DNA from: Stenotrophomonas maltophilia
GTDB taxonomy: Bacteria; Pseudomonadota; Gammaproteobacteria; Xanthomonadales; Xanthomonadaceae
Assembly (NCBI RefSeq): GCF_003970865.1
Contig: NZ_RXLZ01000008.1
Span: 1 to 64,000, forward strand
DNA: 64,000 bases
Direction: 5' to 3'
Shown here: positions 38,900 to 47,902 of the stretch, piece by piece
Layout: each line of letters starts with the position of its first letter
Numbering within the stretch: the stretch's first letter is position 1
Notes under the pieces: model-generated
What the model was told of the DNA's origin: nothing
Database searches by the model: none
Seen by the model: only the letters and a program-made list of their open reading frames with translations
Translations under genes and position numbers: made by a program

Positions 38900-39388
38900 T
38901 CAGTGCGCCGGGGCGCCGTTGCCGTCGATCTTGCTCAGCTGGTACAGCTCCAGGCCGATGCGCTTGATCAGGCCCAGCTGCTGCTCCAGCCACCAGGCGT
39001 GGTCTTCCTCGGTGTCCTTCAGCTGCGCCAGCAGGATGTCGCGGCTCACATAGTCGCCGTTCTCTTCGCACAGCTTCATGCCGGCGGCGAGATTGTTCCG
39101 AACCGCGTATTCAGTGTCTAGATCCTTCTGCAGCATCTCTTCCACGGTCTTGCCCGGCTCGGTGGCATGCGGGCGCATGTCCGGGTCGCCGCCGAGGAAC
39201 AGGATGCGGCGCAGCAGCGCATCGGCGTGCTGGGTTTCCTCTTCCATCTCGTGGTTCAGGCGTTCGTACAGCGCGAACAGGCCCTGGTCCTCGTAGCGGC
39301 GGGAATGGATGAAGTACTGGTCGCGGGCTGCAAGCTCGCCGCGCAGCAGTTCCTTCAGGCAGGCGATGACGTCCGGGTTGCCTTTCAT
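38900..39388 (-). CDS. bfr: Bacterioferritin family iron-storage protein (haem ligand replaced)
   Basis: 162-residue ferritin-like four-helix protein. The diiron ferroxidase residues are kept: Glu in [11 protein letters not shown], Glu and His in EETQHAD, Glu in LDTEYAVRN, Glu and His in [10 protein letters not shown]. The haem-binding Met of classic bacterioferritin (Met52 in ...DEMKHAD) aligns with Thr here (EETQHAD), so this subunit may not bind haem between dimers. A usual GGAG precedes the ATG. I looked for a Fur box in the 124-bp divergent promoter region and saw no strong one. Confidence 0.9.
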   Translation of the reverse strand: MKGNPDVIACLKELLRGELAARDQYFIHSRRYEDQGLFALYERLNHEMEEETQHADALLRRILFLGGDPDMRPHATEPGKTVEEMLQKDLDTEYAVRNNLAAGMKLCEENGDYVSRDILLAQLKDTEEDHAWWLEQQLGLIKRIGLELYQLSKIDGNGAPAH

Positions 39389-39512
39389 GGGGGGGCTCCT
39401 GTGAATCGATGTGGCATAGGGTGCCGCATTTCAAAATACGGTGATCTAATCGGAATCAGTCGCAGTTGCGCCTGCGGCTACAATCGGCCCACGAGTTCGG
39501 AAAGGACGTGCG

Positions 39513-41840
39513 ATGCGACGTACATGGCGTTGGGTGCTGGGCGTGTTGGTCGCCATCGTGCTGGTTACCGCACTGGTCCTGTGGCTGCTGCTGCGTGGCA
39601 GCCTGGCCGACCTGGACGGCGAGCATGCGCTGCCCGGGCTGGCCAAGCCGGTCACCATCGAGCGCGATGCGCTGGGCGTGGTCACCATCACTGCCGGCAG
39701 CCAGGCCGACGCGATGCGCGCACTCGGCCGCGTGCATGCGCAGGAACGCTATTTCGAGATGGACCTGATGCGCCGCAGCGCGGCCGGCGAACTGTCCGCA
39801 CTGTTTGGCCCGAAGGCCATCGACGCTGACAAGCGCATGCGCGTGCACCGCCTGCGCGCCCGTACCGAAGCGCATCTGGATACCGCGCTGGGCGGCAACG
39901 GTGCGGTCGTGCGCGCCTATGTGGACGGCGTCAACGAAGGCCTTGCTGATCTCTCGGTGCGGCCATGGGCCTACCTGCTGCTGCGGCAGTCGCCGCAACC
40001 GTGGCAGGCCAGCGACAGCGTGCTGGCCGGGCTGGCCATGTATGCCGACCTGCAGGACCCGGACAACCAGACCGAGCTTGCACTGAGCCGCATCCGCGCA
40101 GTGGTGCCGCCCGCGCTGTACGCGCTGATTGCCCACGACGGCACCGAATGGGATGCACCGCTGTTCGGCGAACCGACCGGCAACGCCGCGCTCCCCGATG
40201 CCAGCCAGCTCGATCTGCGCACGTTGAATGGAAAACCGGGCACCGCGCAGGAAGAGGCCGATGTCATCGGCAGCAACAACTTCGCGGTGGCCGGTGCGCT
40301 CACCGCCGACGGTCGCGCGATCGTCGCCGACGACATGCACCTGGGCCTGCGCGCGCCCGGCCTGTGGTTCCGTGTGCGCCTGCGCTATCCCGACCCGCAG
40401 GCCGCGGGCGGCCAGGTCGACGTCACCGGCTTCTCCCTGCCCGGCCTGCCGGCGGTGATCGTCGGCAGCAACGGGCACGTGGCCTGGGGCTTCACCAACA
40501 GTTACATCGACACCGCCGATTACCGCACTGAACCGGCCAACGCCGCAGTGACCGTGCATGAAGAGCGCATCGCCGTGGCTGGCCAGGCCGACGTGCTGTT
40601 CCCGGTGCGCGAAACCGCCTGGGGTCCGATCCTGCATACCCATGCCGACGGCAGCGGCGATGCGCTGCGCTGGGTCGCCCACCTGCCCGGTGCGGTGCGC
40701 CTGGACTTCGGTGACCTGGCCCGTGCCGCTGACCTGAACGGTGCCCTGCAGTTCGCCGACCGCGCCGGCATTCCCGCACAGAACCTGGTGGTCGGCGACC
40801 GCAGCGGACGCATCGCCTGGCGGCTGATCGGCGCCCGCCCTGATCGCGGTCCCGGCTGTGCGCCTGCGGGCTTCACCGCCGCCAGCAACCAGGACTGTGC
40901 GCCGTGGCCGATCCGCAGTGATGCCTCGCCGGCATTGATCGATCCCCCCAACCATCGCTTGTGGACCGCCAACGGTCGTGTCCTCGACGGCGAGGCGCTG
41001 GCTACCGTCGGCAACGGTGGTTATGACCTCGGCGCCCGTGCGCGGCAGATCCGCGACCTGTTGGCGATCCAGGAGCGCTTCGACGAACACGACCTGCTGG
41101 CGATCCAGCTCGACGACCGCGCCGTGTTCCTGCAGCGCTGGTGGGCCCTGCTGCACGACGTCATCGAACGCAGTGACGACCCTGCACTGAAGCGCTTGAA
41201 GGCGGTCAGTCACCAGTGGGGCGGCCGGGCCTCGGCCAGCTCGGTCAGCTACCGGGTGGTGCGCGAGTTCCGCACGCAGGTGATGGATACCCTGTCCGAT
41301 GCACTGCTGGCGCCGGCCAACGCACAGCTGGGCGATGACTATCTGGATCCGCGCCTGGCGCAGTTGGAAGGTGTGGCCTGGCCGATGCTGCAGCAGCGCC
41401 CCGCCAATCTGCTGCCACCGGCCTACGACAGCTGGGACACGCTGCTGCTTGATGCCGCACGCCGCACCGAGAGCGAGCTGGCCAAGCAGGGCCCGCTGGC
41501 CAAGCGCACCTGGGGCGAACGCAACACCGCGGCGCTCTGCCACCCCATCGCACGGGCGTTGCCCGAGGTCGCCAAGCGCTGGCTGTGCATGCCCGCCGAC
41601 CAGCTGCCCGGCGACCGTGACATGCCACGCGTGCAGACGCCCAACTTCGGTGCCTCCGAACGCATGGTGGTCTCGCCCGGCCACGAGGCCGACGGCATCG
41701 TGCACATGCCCGGCGGACAGAGCGGGCACCCGCTGTCGCCGTACTGGGGCGCCGGCCACGAAGACTGGGTGCATGGGCGGCCGACGCCGTTCCTGCCTGG
41801 CAAGGCACAGCACACGATGACGCTGGTGCCGGCGCGGTAG
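39513..41840 (+). CDS. Penicillin acylase family hydrolase (Ntn)
   Basis: 775-residue precursor of the penicillin amidase/N-acylhomoserine lactone acylase superfamily. An N-terminal signal anchor (WVLGVLVAIVLVTALVLWLLL) is followed by the alpha chain, a spacer, and the autocleavage site before the catalytic Ser in DVIGSNNFAVAG (near residue 250), which becomes the beta-chain N-terminus. The oxyanion residues appear in NSYIDTADYR. Substrates of this superfamily include beta-lactams, quorum signals and acylated peptides; none can be assigned here. AAAGGA lies about eight bases before the ATG. The TAG stop is inside the GTAG of a SMAG repeat. Confidence 0.88.
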   Translation: MRRTWRWVLGVLVAIVLVTALVLWLLLRGSLADLDGEHALPGLAKPVTIERDALGVVTITAGSQADAMRALGRVHAQERYFEMDLMRRSAAGELSALFGPKAIDADKRMRVHRLRARTEAHLDTALGGNGAVVRAYVDGVNEGLADLSVRPWAYLLLRQSPQPWQASDSVLAGLAMYADLQDPDNQTELALSRIRAVVPPALYALIAHDGTEWDAPLFGEPTGNAALPDASQLDLRTLNGKPGTAQEEADVIGSNNFAVAGALTADGRAIVADDMHLGLRAPGLWFRVRLRYPDPQAAGGQVDVTGFSLPGLPAVIVGSNGHVAWGFTNSYIDTADYRTEPANAAVTVHEERIAVAGQADVLFPVRETAWGPILHTHADGSGDALRWVAHLPGAVRLDFGDLARAADLNGALQFADRAGIPAQNLVVGDRSGRIAWRLIGARPDRGPGCAPAGFTAASNQDCAPWPIRSDASPALIDPPNHRLWTANGRVLDGEALATVGNGGYDLGARARQIRDLLAIQERFDEHDLLAIQLDDRAVFLQRWWALLHDVIERSDDPALKRLKAVSHQWGGRASASSVSYRVVREFRTQVMDTLSDALLAPANAQLGDDYLDPRLAQLEGVAWPMLQQRPANLLPPAYDSWDTLLLDAARRTESELAKQGPLAKRTWGERNTAALCHPIARALPEVAKRWLCMPADQLPGDRDMPRVQTPNFGASERMVVSPGHEADGIVHMPGGQSGHPLSPYWGAGHEDWVHGRPTPFLPGKAQHTMTLVPAR

Positions 41841-41912
41841 TACCGGCCGCTGGCCGGCAACCTCATGATGCTGGACACACCGGCATGGATGCCGGCCAGC
41901 GGCCGGCACTAC
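41837..41912. repeat. SMAG-type dimer overlapping the acylase stop
   Basis: GTAG (its TAG is the stop codon) plus CCGGCC-GCT-GGCCGG, then TGCCGGCC-AGC-GGCCGGCA and CTAC. Confidence 0.8.
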
Positions 41913-41922
41913 CGTTCAACGC

Positions 41923-43305
41923 TCAAGCCCTGCGACGCTCGATCAGGTTCAGCAGCGGCCCGGTCATCGCCGTGGTCACCAGCGCCATGATCACCAGCAC
42001 CGCGAACAGGCGGTCGCCGAGCAGCCCCAGCTCGTAACCCAGGTTGAGCACGATCAGCTCCATCAGGCCACGGGTGTTCATCAGTGCACCCAGCCGCCAC
42101 GCCTCGCGCGTGGGCATGCCCGCGCTGCGTGCAGCACTGAAGGTACCCAGCAGCTTGCCCGCCGTGGCCACCACGATCACCACCCCGCACAACACGATGT
42201 CGCTGGCCTGCAGCGCATCGGCGCGCATGCGCAGGCCGGTCATGGCGAAGAACAACGGCAACAGCAGGGTCACCGCAAACGGTTCGACGCGGGCCATCAA
42301 CAGGTCGCGCAGCTGCGCGTTGGACGATACCGCGACGCCCGCAGCGAAGGCACCGAACAGCGCGTGGATGCCCAGCATCTCGGTGATCAGGGCACTGCCC
42401 AGCGACAGCAGCAGGATGCCGAGCAGCCAGCGCCCTTCACGGCCCGGTGCGATCTGCTGGCGCGCGAACCACGGCTTCACCAGCCCCAGCATCAGCGCCA
42501 TGAAGGCGACCACGCACAGCAGGTTGAGGCTTGCCGGCAGCCATCCGCTGGCCTGTGCAGCCGCCACGATCAGCGCCAGCAGGCACCATGCGGTGGCATC
42601 GCCCAATGCCGCGCAGGCGATGGCGGTCTGCCCCAGCGGCGTCTGCGTGATGCCGCGGTCGGCAAGGATGCGCAGCAGCACGGGGAAGGCCGTGATGCTC
42701 ATCGAAATGCCAACGAAAAGCGCGAATGCAGTGAAGCCCACGCCCTGCGGGCCGTGCTGCGGATACAGCCAGATCGCGAGGGCGACGCCGAGCACGAACG
42801 GGACCGCGATGCCGGCATGGCTGACCGTGAAGGCGAAGCGTCGCCGCCCACGCAGCGCCGCCAGGTCCAGCTCGGCACCGGCTACCAGCAGGAACATCAG
42901 CACGCCCAGCTGGCTGAGCATTCCCAGCGGGCCCAGCGAACTGACCGGGAACAGGGCACCATGCAACTGCGGCAACAGGCTGCCGAGCACCAGCGGCCCC
43001 ATCATCAGGCCTGCGGCCATCTCGCCGATCACCGCCGGTTGCCCAAAGCGCTTGAGCAGCGCACCTGCGCCCTTGGCCACCAGCAGCAACACCAGCAGCT
43101 GCAGCAGGAACAGGCCCAGCGGTGACGCCAGATGCTGCGCCCAGCTGCCTTCGGCAGCAACCGTGGCACGGGCGACCGCCTCGGGCGCCGCCGGCCCGGC
43201 ATACCGCGCCAGCAGCACGCCGGCCAGCAGCGGGACACCGGCCCAGGCCAGATAACGCCATCCCCATTTCGTGGGCGGCACGTTGCCGCCTGCCTGTACG
43301 TCCAT
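41923..43305 (-). CDS. CPA2-family cation:proton antiporter
   Basis: Roughly 460-residue membrane protein with about 13 hydrophobic segments of the Na+/H+ exchanger (monovalent cation:proton antiporter-2) family. Motifs: FGQPAVIGEMAAGLMMGPLVLG, SITAFPVLLRILADRGI, CAALGDATAWCLLALIV (membrane-buried acidic residue), GIHALFGAFAAGVAV and LGALMNTRGLMELIVLNLGY. No C-terminal RCK/TrkA-N domain is present. The ATG at 43305 has GGGGA seven bases upstream; 43311 is also possible. Ion specificity is not readable. Confidence 0.88.
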   Translation of the reverse strand: MDVQAGGNVPPTKWGWRYLAWAGVPLLAGVLLARYAGPAAPEAVARATVAAEGSWAQHLASPLGLFLLQLLVLLLVAKGAGALLKRFGQPAVIGEMAAGLMMGPLVLGSLLPQLHGALFPVSSLGPLGMLSQLGVLMFLLVAGAELDLAALRGRRRFAFTVSHAGIAVPFVLGVALAIWLYPQHGPQGVGFTAFALFVGISMSITAFPVLLRILADRGITQTPLGQTAIACAALGDATAWCLLALIVAAAQASGWLPASLNLLCVVAFMALMLGLVKPWFARQQIAPGREGRWLLGILLLSLGSALITEMLGIHALFGAFAAGVAVSSNAQLRDLLMARVEPFAVTLLLPLFFAMTGLRMRADALQASDIVLCGVVIVVATAGKLLGTFSAARSAGMPTREAWRLGALMNTRGLMELIVLNLGYELGLLGDRLFAVLVIMALVTTAMTGPLLNLIERRRA

Positions 43306-43338
43306 GAACATTCCCCAATGCGCAGGGGGCGATCATAC

Positions 43339-43405
43339 AAAAAGGGGACGGAGGGGATTAAGTCGTTTGTGCCACTAACGACTTAATCCCCTCCGTCCCC
43401 TTTTT
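43339..43405. repeat. 29-bp-arm perfect palindrome (likely terminator of asnB)
   Basis: Arms 43339-43367 and 43377-43405 are perfectly complementary over 29 bp around a 9-nt loop, starting AAAAAGGGGACGGAGGGG and ending in TTTTT. It sits between the asnB stop and the antiporter start on the minus strand and can terminate on either strand. Confidence 0.8.
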
Positions 43406-43412
43406 TGGGGGC

Positions 43413-45104
43413 TTAGGCCAGCGCCTGCTCGTGCACGCCGGCGATCGCGCGGCCCGAGGGGTCTGCAGCCGCAGCGAAGCTGGCGTCCCAGGCAATGGCC
43501 GCCGGCGACGAACAGGCGATCGACTTGCCGCCTGGCACGGTCTCGGCAGCCGCGCGGCTCGGGAAGAACTGCTCGAACAGGTGGCGGTAGTAGTACGCCT
43601 CCTTGGTCTGCGGCGGGTTGTGCGGGAAACGCTTGTCGGCCGCCGCCAGTACACGGTCGCTCACCTGCGCCTCGGCATGCGCCTTCAGCCCGTCGATCCA
43701 GCCGTAGCCGACGCCATCGCTGAACTGTTCCTTCTGCCGCCACAGGATGCTGTCCGGCAGGTAGCCGTCGAACGCCTCGCGCAACACCGCCTTCTCGATG
43801 CGGCGGCCGCCAAAGCCGGCACCGACCATCTTGTGCGCGGCGTCGAAGCGCATCGCCACATCAAGAAACTCACGATCGAGGAACGGCACGCGCGGCTCCA
43901 CGCCCCAGGCCATCATCGACTTGTTGGCACGCAGGCAGTCGTAGTTGTGCAGCGCGTCGAGCTTGCGCACCAGCTCGTCGTGGAATTCGCGCGCATCCGG
44001 CGCCTTGTGGAAGTACAGGTAGCCACCGAAGATCTCGTCGCTGCCCTCGCCGGAAAGCACCATCTTCACGCCCATCGCCTTGATCCGTCGTGCCAGCAGG
44101 AACATCGGCGTCGATGCACGGATGGTGGTGACGTCGTAGGTCTCGATGTGGCGGATCACTTCCGGCAGCGCATCGAGGCCTTCCTCGAAGGTGTATTCGA
44201 AGCCGTGATGCACGGTACCCAGCGCTTCGGCGGCGATCGCAGCGGCGGCCAGATCAGGCGAGCCCTTCAAGCCGATCGCGAACGAGTGCAGGCGCGGCCA
44301 CCAGGCTTCGGTCTGCCCCCCATCCTCGATGCGGCGACGTGCGTAGCGCGCAGCCACCGCCGCCACCAGCGACGAGTCCAGGCCACCGGACAGCAGCACG
44401 CCGTACGGCACATCACTCATCAGCTGGCGTTCCACCGCATGCTCGAAGGCCTGGCGCAGTTCGGCCAGATCCGCCTGGCGGCCCTGCACGTCGGCATAGT
44501 CGCGCCACGGTTGCTGGTAGTAGCGCACCAGCTCACCACGGGCACTGTCGAAGTAGTGTCCCGGCGGGAACTGCGCGACGTCGGCACAGGTATCGACCAG
44601 CGCCTTCATTTCCGAGGCCACGCGCAGGCGCCCCTGGGCATCGTGGCCCCAGTACAGCGGCACCACGCCGACCGGGTCGCGCGCCACCAGCACGCGTCCA
44701 CTGTCACGGTCCCACAGCGCGAAGGCGAAGATGCCGTTGAGCTGCTCCAGCCACTGCGCCGGCGAGCCGCCCTGGCGGTACAGCGCGTTGATCACCTCGC
44801 AATCCGAGCCGGTCTGGAAGTCATAGGCGGTGGTCAGCGCCGCCTTCAATGCCTGATGGTTGTAGATCTCGCCGTTCACTGCCAGCGCCAGCTGGCCATC
44901 GGCCGACAGCAGCGGCTGCGAACCGCCGGCCGGATCGACGATGGCCAGCCGTTCGTGGACCAGCAGCGCACCTTCGTCGATGTACACGCCGCTCCAGTCG
45001 GGGCCACGGTGGCGCTGGCGTTGCGACAGTTCCAGCGCATGGCGGCGCAGGGAAGGAAGATCGTCACCGGCCTGCAGGCCGAAGATTCCGAAGATCGAAC
45101 ACAT
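43413..45104 (-). CDS. asnB: Asparagine synthetase B (glutamine-hydrolysing)
   Basis: 563-residue enzyme making asparagine from aspartate, ATP and glutamine. The N-terminal class II glutaminase begins MCSIFGIFG, with Cys2 as nucleophile after Met removal, and has RHRGPDWSG and LVHERLAIVDPAGGSQPL; the C-terminal synthetase has the ATP pyrophosphatase loop VLLSGGLDSSLVAA and SGEGSDEIFGGY. GGAG lies eight bases before the ATG at 45104. An Asn-rich leader peptide gene and terminator lie immediately upstream on the same strand, and a 29-bp palindrome follows. Upstream context strongly suggests attenuation by asparaginyl-tRNA supply. Confidence 0.95.
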   Translation of the reverse strand: MCSIFGIFGLQAGDDLPSLRRHALELSQRQRHRGPDWSGVYIDEGALLVHERLAIVDPAGGSQPLLSADGQLALAVNGEIYNHQALKAALTTAYDFQTGSDCEVINALYRQGGSPAQWLEQLNGIFAFALWDRDSGRVLVARDPVGVVPLYWGHDAQGRLRVASEMKALVDTCADVAQFPPGHYFDSARGELVRYYQQPWRDYADVQGRQADLAELRQAFEHAVERQLMSDVPYGVLLSGGLDSSLVAAVAARYARRRIEDGGQTEAWWPRLHSFAIGLKGSPDLAAAAIAAEALGTVHHGFEYTFEEGLDALPEVIRHIETYDVTTIRASTPMFLLARRIKAMGVKMVLSGEGSDEIFGGYLYFHKAPDAREFHDELVRKLDALHNYDCLRANKSMMAWGVEPRVPFLDREFLDVAMRFDAAHKMVGAGFGGRRIEKAVLREAFDGYLPDSILWRQKEQFSDGVGYGWIDGLKAHAEAQVSDRVLAAADKRFPHNPPQTKEAYYYRHLFEQFFPSRAAAETVPGGKSIACSSPAAIAWDASFAAAADPSGRAIAGVHEQALA

Positions 45105-45186
45105 GGGGGAGCTCCTGTTGGGGAATTTCACGGGTGGGAAGGTGTTCGACCGGCCATCCAGGCCCGGGTGGGCTGCGCCCGGGCAC

Positions 45187-45274
45187 AAAAAAACCCGCAT
45201 CGGCTGATGCGGGTTTTCTGGTGTCCGGGCGTGTGTTGCTGTCTATCTACCCAGGGCGCAGTCCCGCATCGGCC
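45187..45274 (-). promoter_or_regulatory. Candidate asnB transcription attenuator
   Basis: In the asnB-sense RNA the order is: GCCGATGCGGG inside the leader gene (45273 to 45263), then terminator arm AAAACCCGCATC (45217 to 45206), loop AGCC, arm GATGCGGGTTTT (45201 to 45190) and a run of U. The leader copy of GATGCGGG can pair perfectly with CCCGCATC and would then exclude the terminator. This is the textbook layout of a ribosome-controlled attenuator. Confidence 0.8.
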
Positions 45275-45344
45275 GCGCACGATTATTCGCGCGCAGATTA
45301 TTGCGGTTGTTGTTATTGACGGCGGTGGCCAGGCGGATCGACAT
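45243..45344 (-). CDS. Asn-rich leader peptide of asnB
   Basis: Short gene of 33 codons, ATG at 45344 and TAG at 45243, reading MSIRLATAV then NNNNRNNLRANN and a basic end. Eight of twelve consecutive codons (10-21) specify asparagine (AAT and AAC). It ends 26 bases before an intrinsic terminator that precedes asnB. A G-rich GGGGTAGGG stretch lies roughly 10 bases upstream as a weak ribosome-binding site. Leader peptides rich in the end-product amino acid control his, trp, leu and thr operons; asparagine-rich ones for asnB are not something I know as standard. Translation is inferred, not shown. Confidence 0.75.
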   Translation of the reverse strand: MSIRLATAVNNNNRNNLRANNRARPMRDCALGR

Positions 45345-45441
45345 GGCATCGACCCTACCCCGGTTTCCGGCGCGGCGCAACAGTTGCGTCGGCAACCACG
45401 CCTGGAGCGCATAATGGCGCGCCCTGAACCGTGTAACAGGA

Positions 45442-46320
45442 ATGCAACACCGCAATGGACGCACCGGGGCACTGGCTGCCCTGCTCTGCCTGGGCCTGAC
45501 GGCCTGCCAGACCCTGGCCCCGCCTTCTACCCTGCCGCAGTCCCAGCAGCAGGCATTGGAACAACGCGGAACCGACGGCAGCTTCGACGGTGCCTTCGAT
45601 ACCGCGCAAACCTTCGAGCGCTTCAACGACCCGCGCGCCATCGCCTACTACGAGCGTGCCGCCGCGGTCACACCCTGGACCTTCCACAACACCAGGGCGG
45701 AAGAAGCACTGGGCCGGATCTGGACCTCCGGCACGCTGCGCCATGCCGACAGCCCCCACATCAACCCGTCGCCGGTGCTGCGCGCGTCCTGGCGACGTGG
45801 CGAGCGCGCCTATCTGGCGGCCGCCAACCACGGCAATCCCTATGCGTTCCACGGGCTCGCCAAGGCCTATCGTCAGCGGGGCGACGCGCAACAGGCGCTG
45901 CGTTGGGACCTGCGCGGAATGATCTACGAGCGCTACCCGAGTTCATCGTCACATCTACCGGATGCGGTAGCAGCACAGGGAGCCACCGTGCATCCACTGG
46001 TTGCGCAGATCCAGCGCCGCGCCGAGCGTGGCGACGCCGAAGCGCAGGTAGACCTGGGCGCGCTGCTGGAAAAGGGCATGGGACTGCCGCGCGATCCGGC
46101 GCGTGCGCTGCGGCTTTACCAGCGCGCCGGTGAGAAGGGCAATGTGTTCGGCCAGTACTTCGCCGGACTGCTGCTGGGCCGTAGTGCGCCGGGGGTGGAG
46201 AAGGACACCGAGGCGGCGGCGCGCTGGTTTGCCAAGGCCGAGGCGCAGTACTTCTACATGGCCGCGCCGAGTTACTGGAAGAAGGCAGTCGAGCCGCCGT
46301 TCTTCATTTTTTCGGAGTAG
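45442..46320 (+). CDS. Sel1-repeat lipoprotein of unknown role
   Basis: 292-residue predicted lipoprotein (lipobox LTAC, Cys at about residue 22). Helical repeats of Sel1/TPR type are visible: YLAAANHGNPYAFHGLAKAYRQRG, and two clear units near the C-terminus, AERGDAEAQVDLGALLEKGMGLPRDPARALRLYQRAGEKGNVFGQYFAGLLLG. Such proteins scaffold complexes in the envelope; partners are unknown. The ATG has AGGA directly abutting it, so initiation may be weak. Divergent from the asnB leader. Its TAG stop lies in the GTAG of the following repeat. Confidence 0.75.
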   Translation: MQHRNGRTGALAALLCLGLTACQTLAPPSTLPQSQQQALEQRGTDGSFDGAFDTAQTFERFNDPRAIAYYERAAAVTPWTFHNTRAEEALGRIWTSGTLRHADSPHINPSPVLRASWRRGERAYLAAANHGNPYAFHGLAKAYRQRGDAQQALRWDLRGMIYERYPSSSSHLPDAVAAQGATVHPLVAQIQRRAERGDAEAQVDLGALLEKGMGLPRDPARALRLYQRAGEKGNVFGQYFAGLLLGRSAPGVEKDTEAAARWFAKAEAQYFYMAAPSYWKKAVEPPFFIFSE

Positions 46321-46361
46321 AGCCGAGCCCGGCAGGAGGCGTGCCGACCAACGGTCGGCAC
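46317..46361. repeat. SMAG-type repeat overlapping the Sel1 gene stop
   Basis: GTAG (46317-46320, TAG is the stop) followed by AGCCGAGC, and a GTGCCGACC-AAC-GGTCGGCAC palindrome. Lies between convergent genes. Confidence 0.7.
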
Positions 46362-46375
46362 CCACCGTCGCAGGC

Positions 46376-47503
46376 TCACGCCAGCAGCCGTTCCACCAGG
46401 CGCTGGTACAGCCCCGGCAACGCTTCCAGATCGTCCACGCGCACGTTCTCGTCCACCTGGTGGATGCTGGCGTTGACCGGCCCCACTTCGATGCACTGCG
46501 CACCCAGCGGCGCGATGAAGCGCGCATCGGACGTGCCGCCGCCGGTGCTTTCTTCCGGGGCACGGCCGATGTGCTCGGCCAGCACCGCACGCGCGGTGGC
46601 GCGCAGCGTGCCTTCCGGGGTGTAGAACGGCTCGCCGCTGCGGTGCCACTTCAGCGTGTACTGCAGGCCATGCCGGTCCAGCAGTGCGGTGATCTCCGCC
46701 TCCAGCTTCGGCGCATCCCAGTGCGGGTTGTAGCGGATGTTGAAATCCACTTCGAGCTCGCCGGGAATCACGTTGTTGGCACCGGTGCCGGCGTGGATGT
46801 TGGAGATCTGCAGGCTGGTCGGCGGGAAACTCTCGTAGCCGTCATCCCAGCGCCGCGCGCTCAGTTCGGCCAGGGCCGGAGCGGTCTGGTGAATCGGGTT
46901 GCGTGCCTTTTCCGGATACGCCACGTGGCCCTGCACGCCCTGCACGCGCAGTTTGGCCGACAGGCTGCCACGACGCCCCACGCGCAGCAGGTCACCCAGG
47001 ACCGTGGTCGACGACGGCTCGCCGGTGATGCACCAGTCGATGCGCTGGCCGCGCTCGGCGAACAGTCGCGCGACGTGGCGCACGCCATCGATGGCGTCGC
47101 CTTCCTCGTCGCTGGTCAGCAGCACCGCCAGCGTACCGGGATGATCGGGATGCGCGGCGACGAACTGCTCGGCGGCCACCACGAACGCGGCCACGCTGCC
47201 CTTCATGTCGGCGGTGCCACGGCCATACAGCACGCCATCGCGGATCTGCGGCGTGAACGGGTCGCTGGTCCAGGCCTCGCGCGGGCCCGTTGGCACCACG
47301 TCGGTATGGCCCAGCAGGACCAGGACCGGCGCGCCCTGCCCGTGGGTCGCCCACAGGTTGTCGACCTCGCCCAGGCGAAGGTGATCGCACTGGAACCCGG
47401 CCTGCTTCAGGCGTGCCGCCAGCAGGACCTGGCAGCCAGCATCATCGGGCGTCACCGAGGGGCGTGCGATCAGTTCGCAGGTCAGGTCGAGGACCGCGCT
47501 CAT
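46376..47503 (-). CDS. dapE: Succinyl-diaminopimelate desuccinylase
   Basis: 375-residue M20 metallohydrolase of the succinylase branch of lysine/diaminopimelate synthesis. Metal and catalytic motifs: [14 protein letters not shown] (His and Asp), [17 protein letters not shown] (bridging Asp), [14 protein letters not shown] (catalytic Glu and metal Glu), and [11 protein letters not shown] plus the C-terminal His in [11 protein letters not shown]. It overlaps yffB by four bases. It works with dapD, two genes upstream, in the same pathway. Confidence 0.96.
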   Translation of the reverse strand: MSAVLDLTCELIARPSVTPDDAGCQVLLAARLKQAGFQCDHLRLGEVDNLWATHGQGAPVLVLLGHTDVVPTGPREAWTSDPFTPQIRDGVLYGRGTADMKGSVAAFVVAAEQFVAAHPDHPGTLAVLLTSDEEGDAIDGVRHVARLFAERGQRIDWCITGEPSSTTVLGDLLRVGRRGSLSAKLRVQGVQGHVAYPEKARNPIHQTAPALAELSARRWDDGYESFPPTSLQISNIHAGTGANNVIPGELEVDFNIRYNPHWDAPKLEAEITALLDRHGLQYTLKWHRSGEPFYTPEGTLRATARAVLAEHIGRAPEESTGGGTSDARFIAPLGAQCIEVGPVNASIHQVDENVRVDDLEALPGLYQRLVERLLA

Positions 47504-47865
47504 GCGTCACCCACACCGAAGCGGGCCTTGAAGCCGTTGTCACTGAAACCCTGGCTGACCGTGCCGTCGGCGGTGACCACCAGCGGGCGCTTGATCAGCT
47601 GCGGGTACTCGCGCAGCAGCAGCTTCCATTCGGCCTCGGAATCGGCGGCCTTGCGGTTGTCCGGCAGCTGCCGCCAGGTGGTGGAGGACTTGTTGACCAT
47701 CGCGGCCAGGCCACCCAGCTGCGCTGCCCACGCCAGCAGCATTTCAGGGCTGGGTTTGTTGTCGCGGTAGTCGATGAAGGTGTACGGCACGCCGAAGCGG
47801 TCCAGCCACTTGGTCGCCTTCTTGCAGGTATCGCAGTTCTTCAAACCGTAGACAGTGGTGCTCAT
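47500..47865 (-). CDS. yffB: ArsC/Spx-family thioredoxin-fold protein YffB
   Basis: 121-residue protein with the N-terminal active-site motif [16 protein letters not shown] (CxxC with a second Cys) and LIKRPLVV of the ArsC-like family. E. coli yffB also lies directly before dapE, so the association is old, but the function is unknown and arsenate reduction is not established. Start ATG 47865 or 47871; neither has a clear ribosome-binding site. The stop overlaps the dapE start (ATGA). Confidence 0.85.
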   Translation of the reverse strand: MSTTVYGLKNCDTCKKATKWLDRFGVPYTFIDYRDNKPSPEMLLAWAAQLGGLAAMVNKSSTTWRQLPDNRKAADSEAEWKLLLREYPQLIKRPLVVTADGTVSQGFSDNGFKARFGVGDA

Positions 47866-47902
47866 GGCCATCTGTGATGCTGGAAAACAGAGGGCCAGAA
47901 TC

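Noticed and set aside
39389-39512. Fur box in the bfr-acylase divergent promoter region
   Set aside because: Only scattered matches to the GATAAT repeat pattern; no 19-bp site worth annotating.
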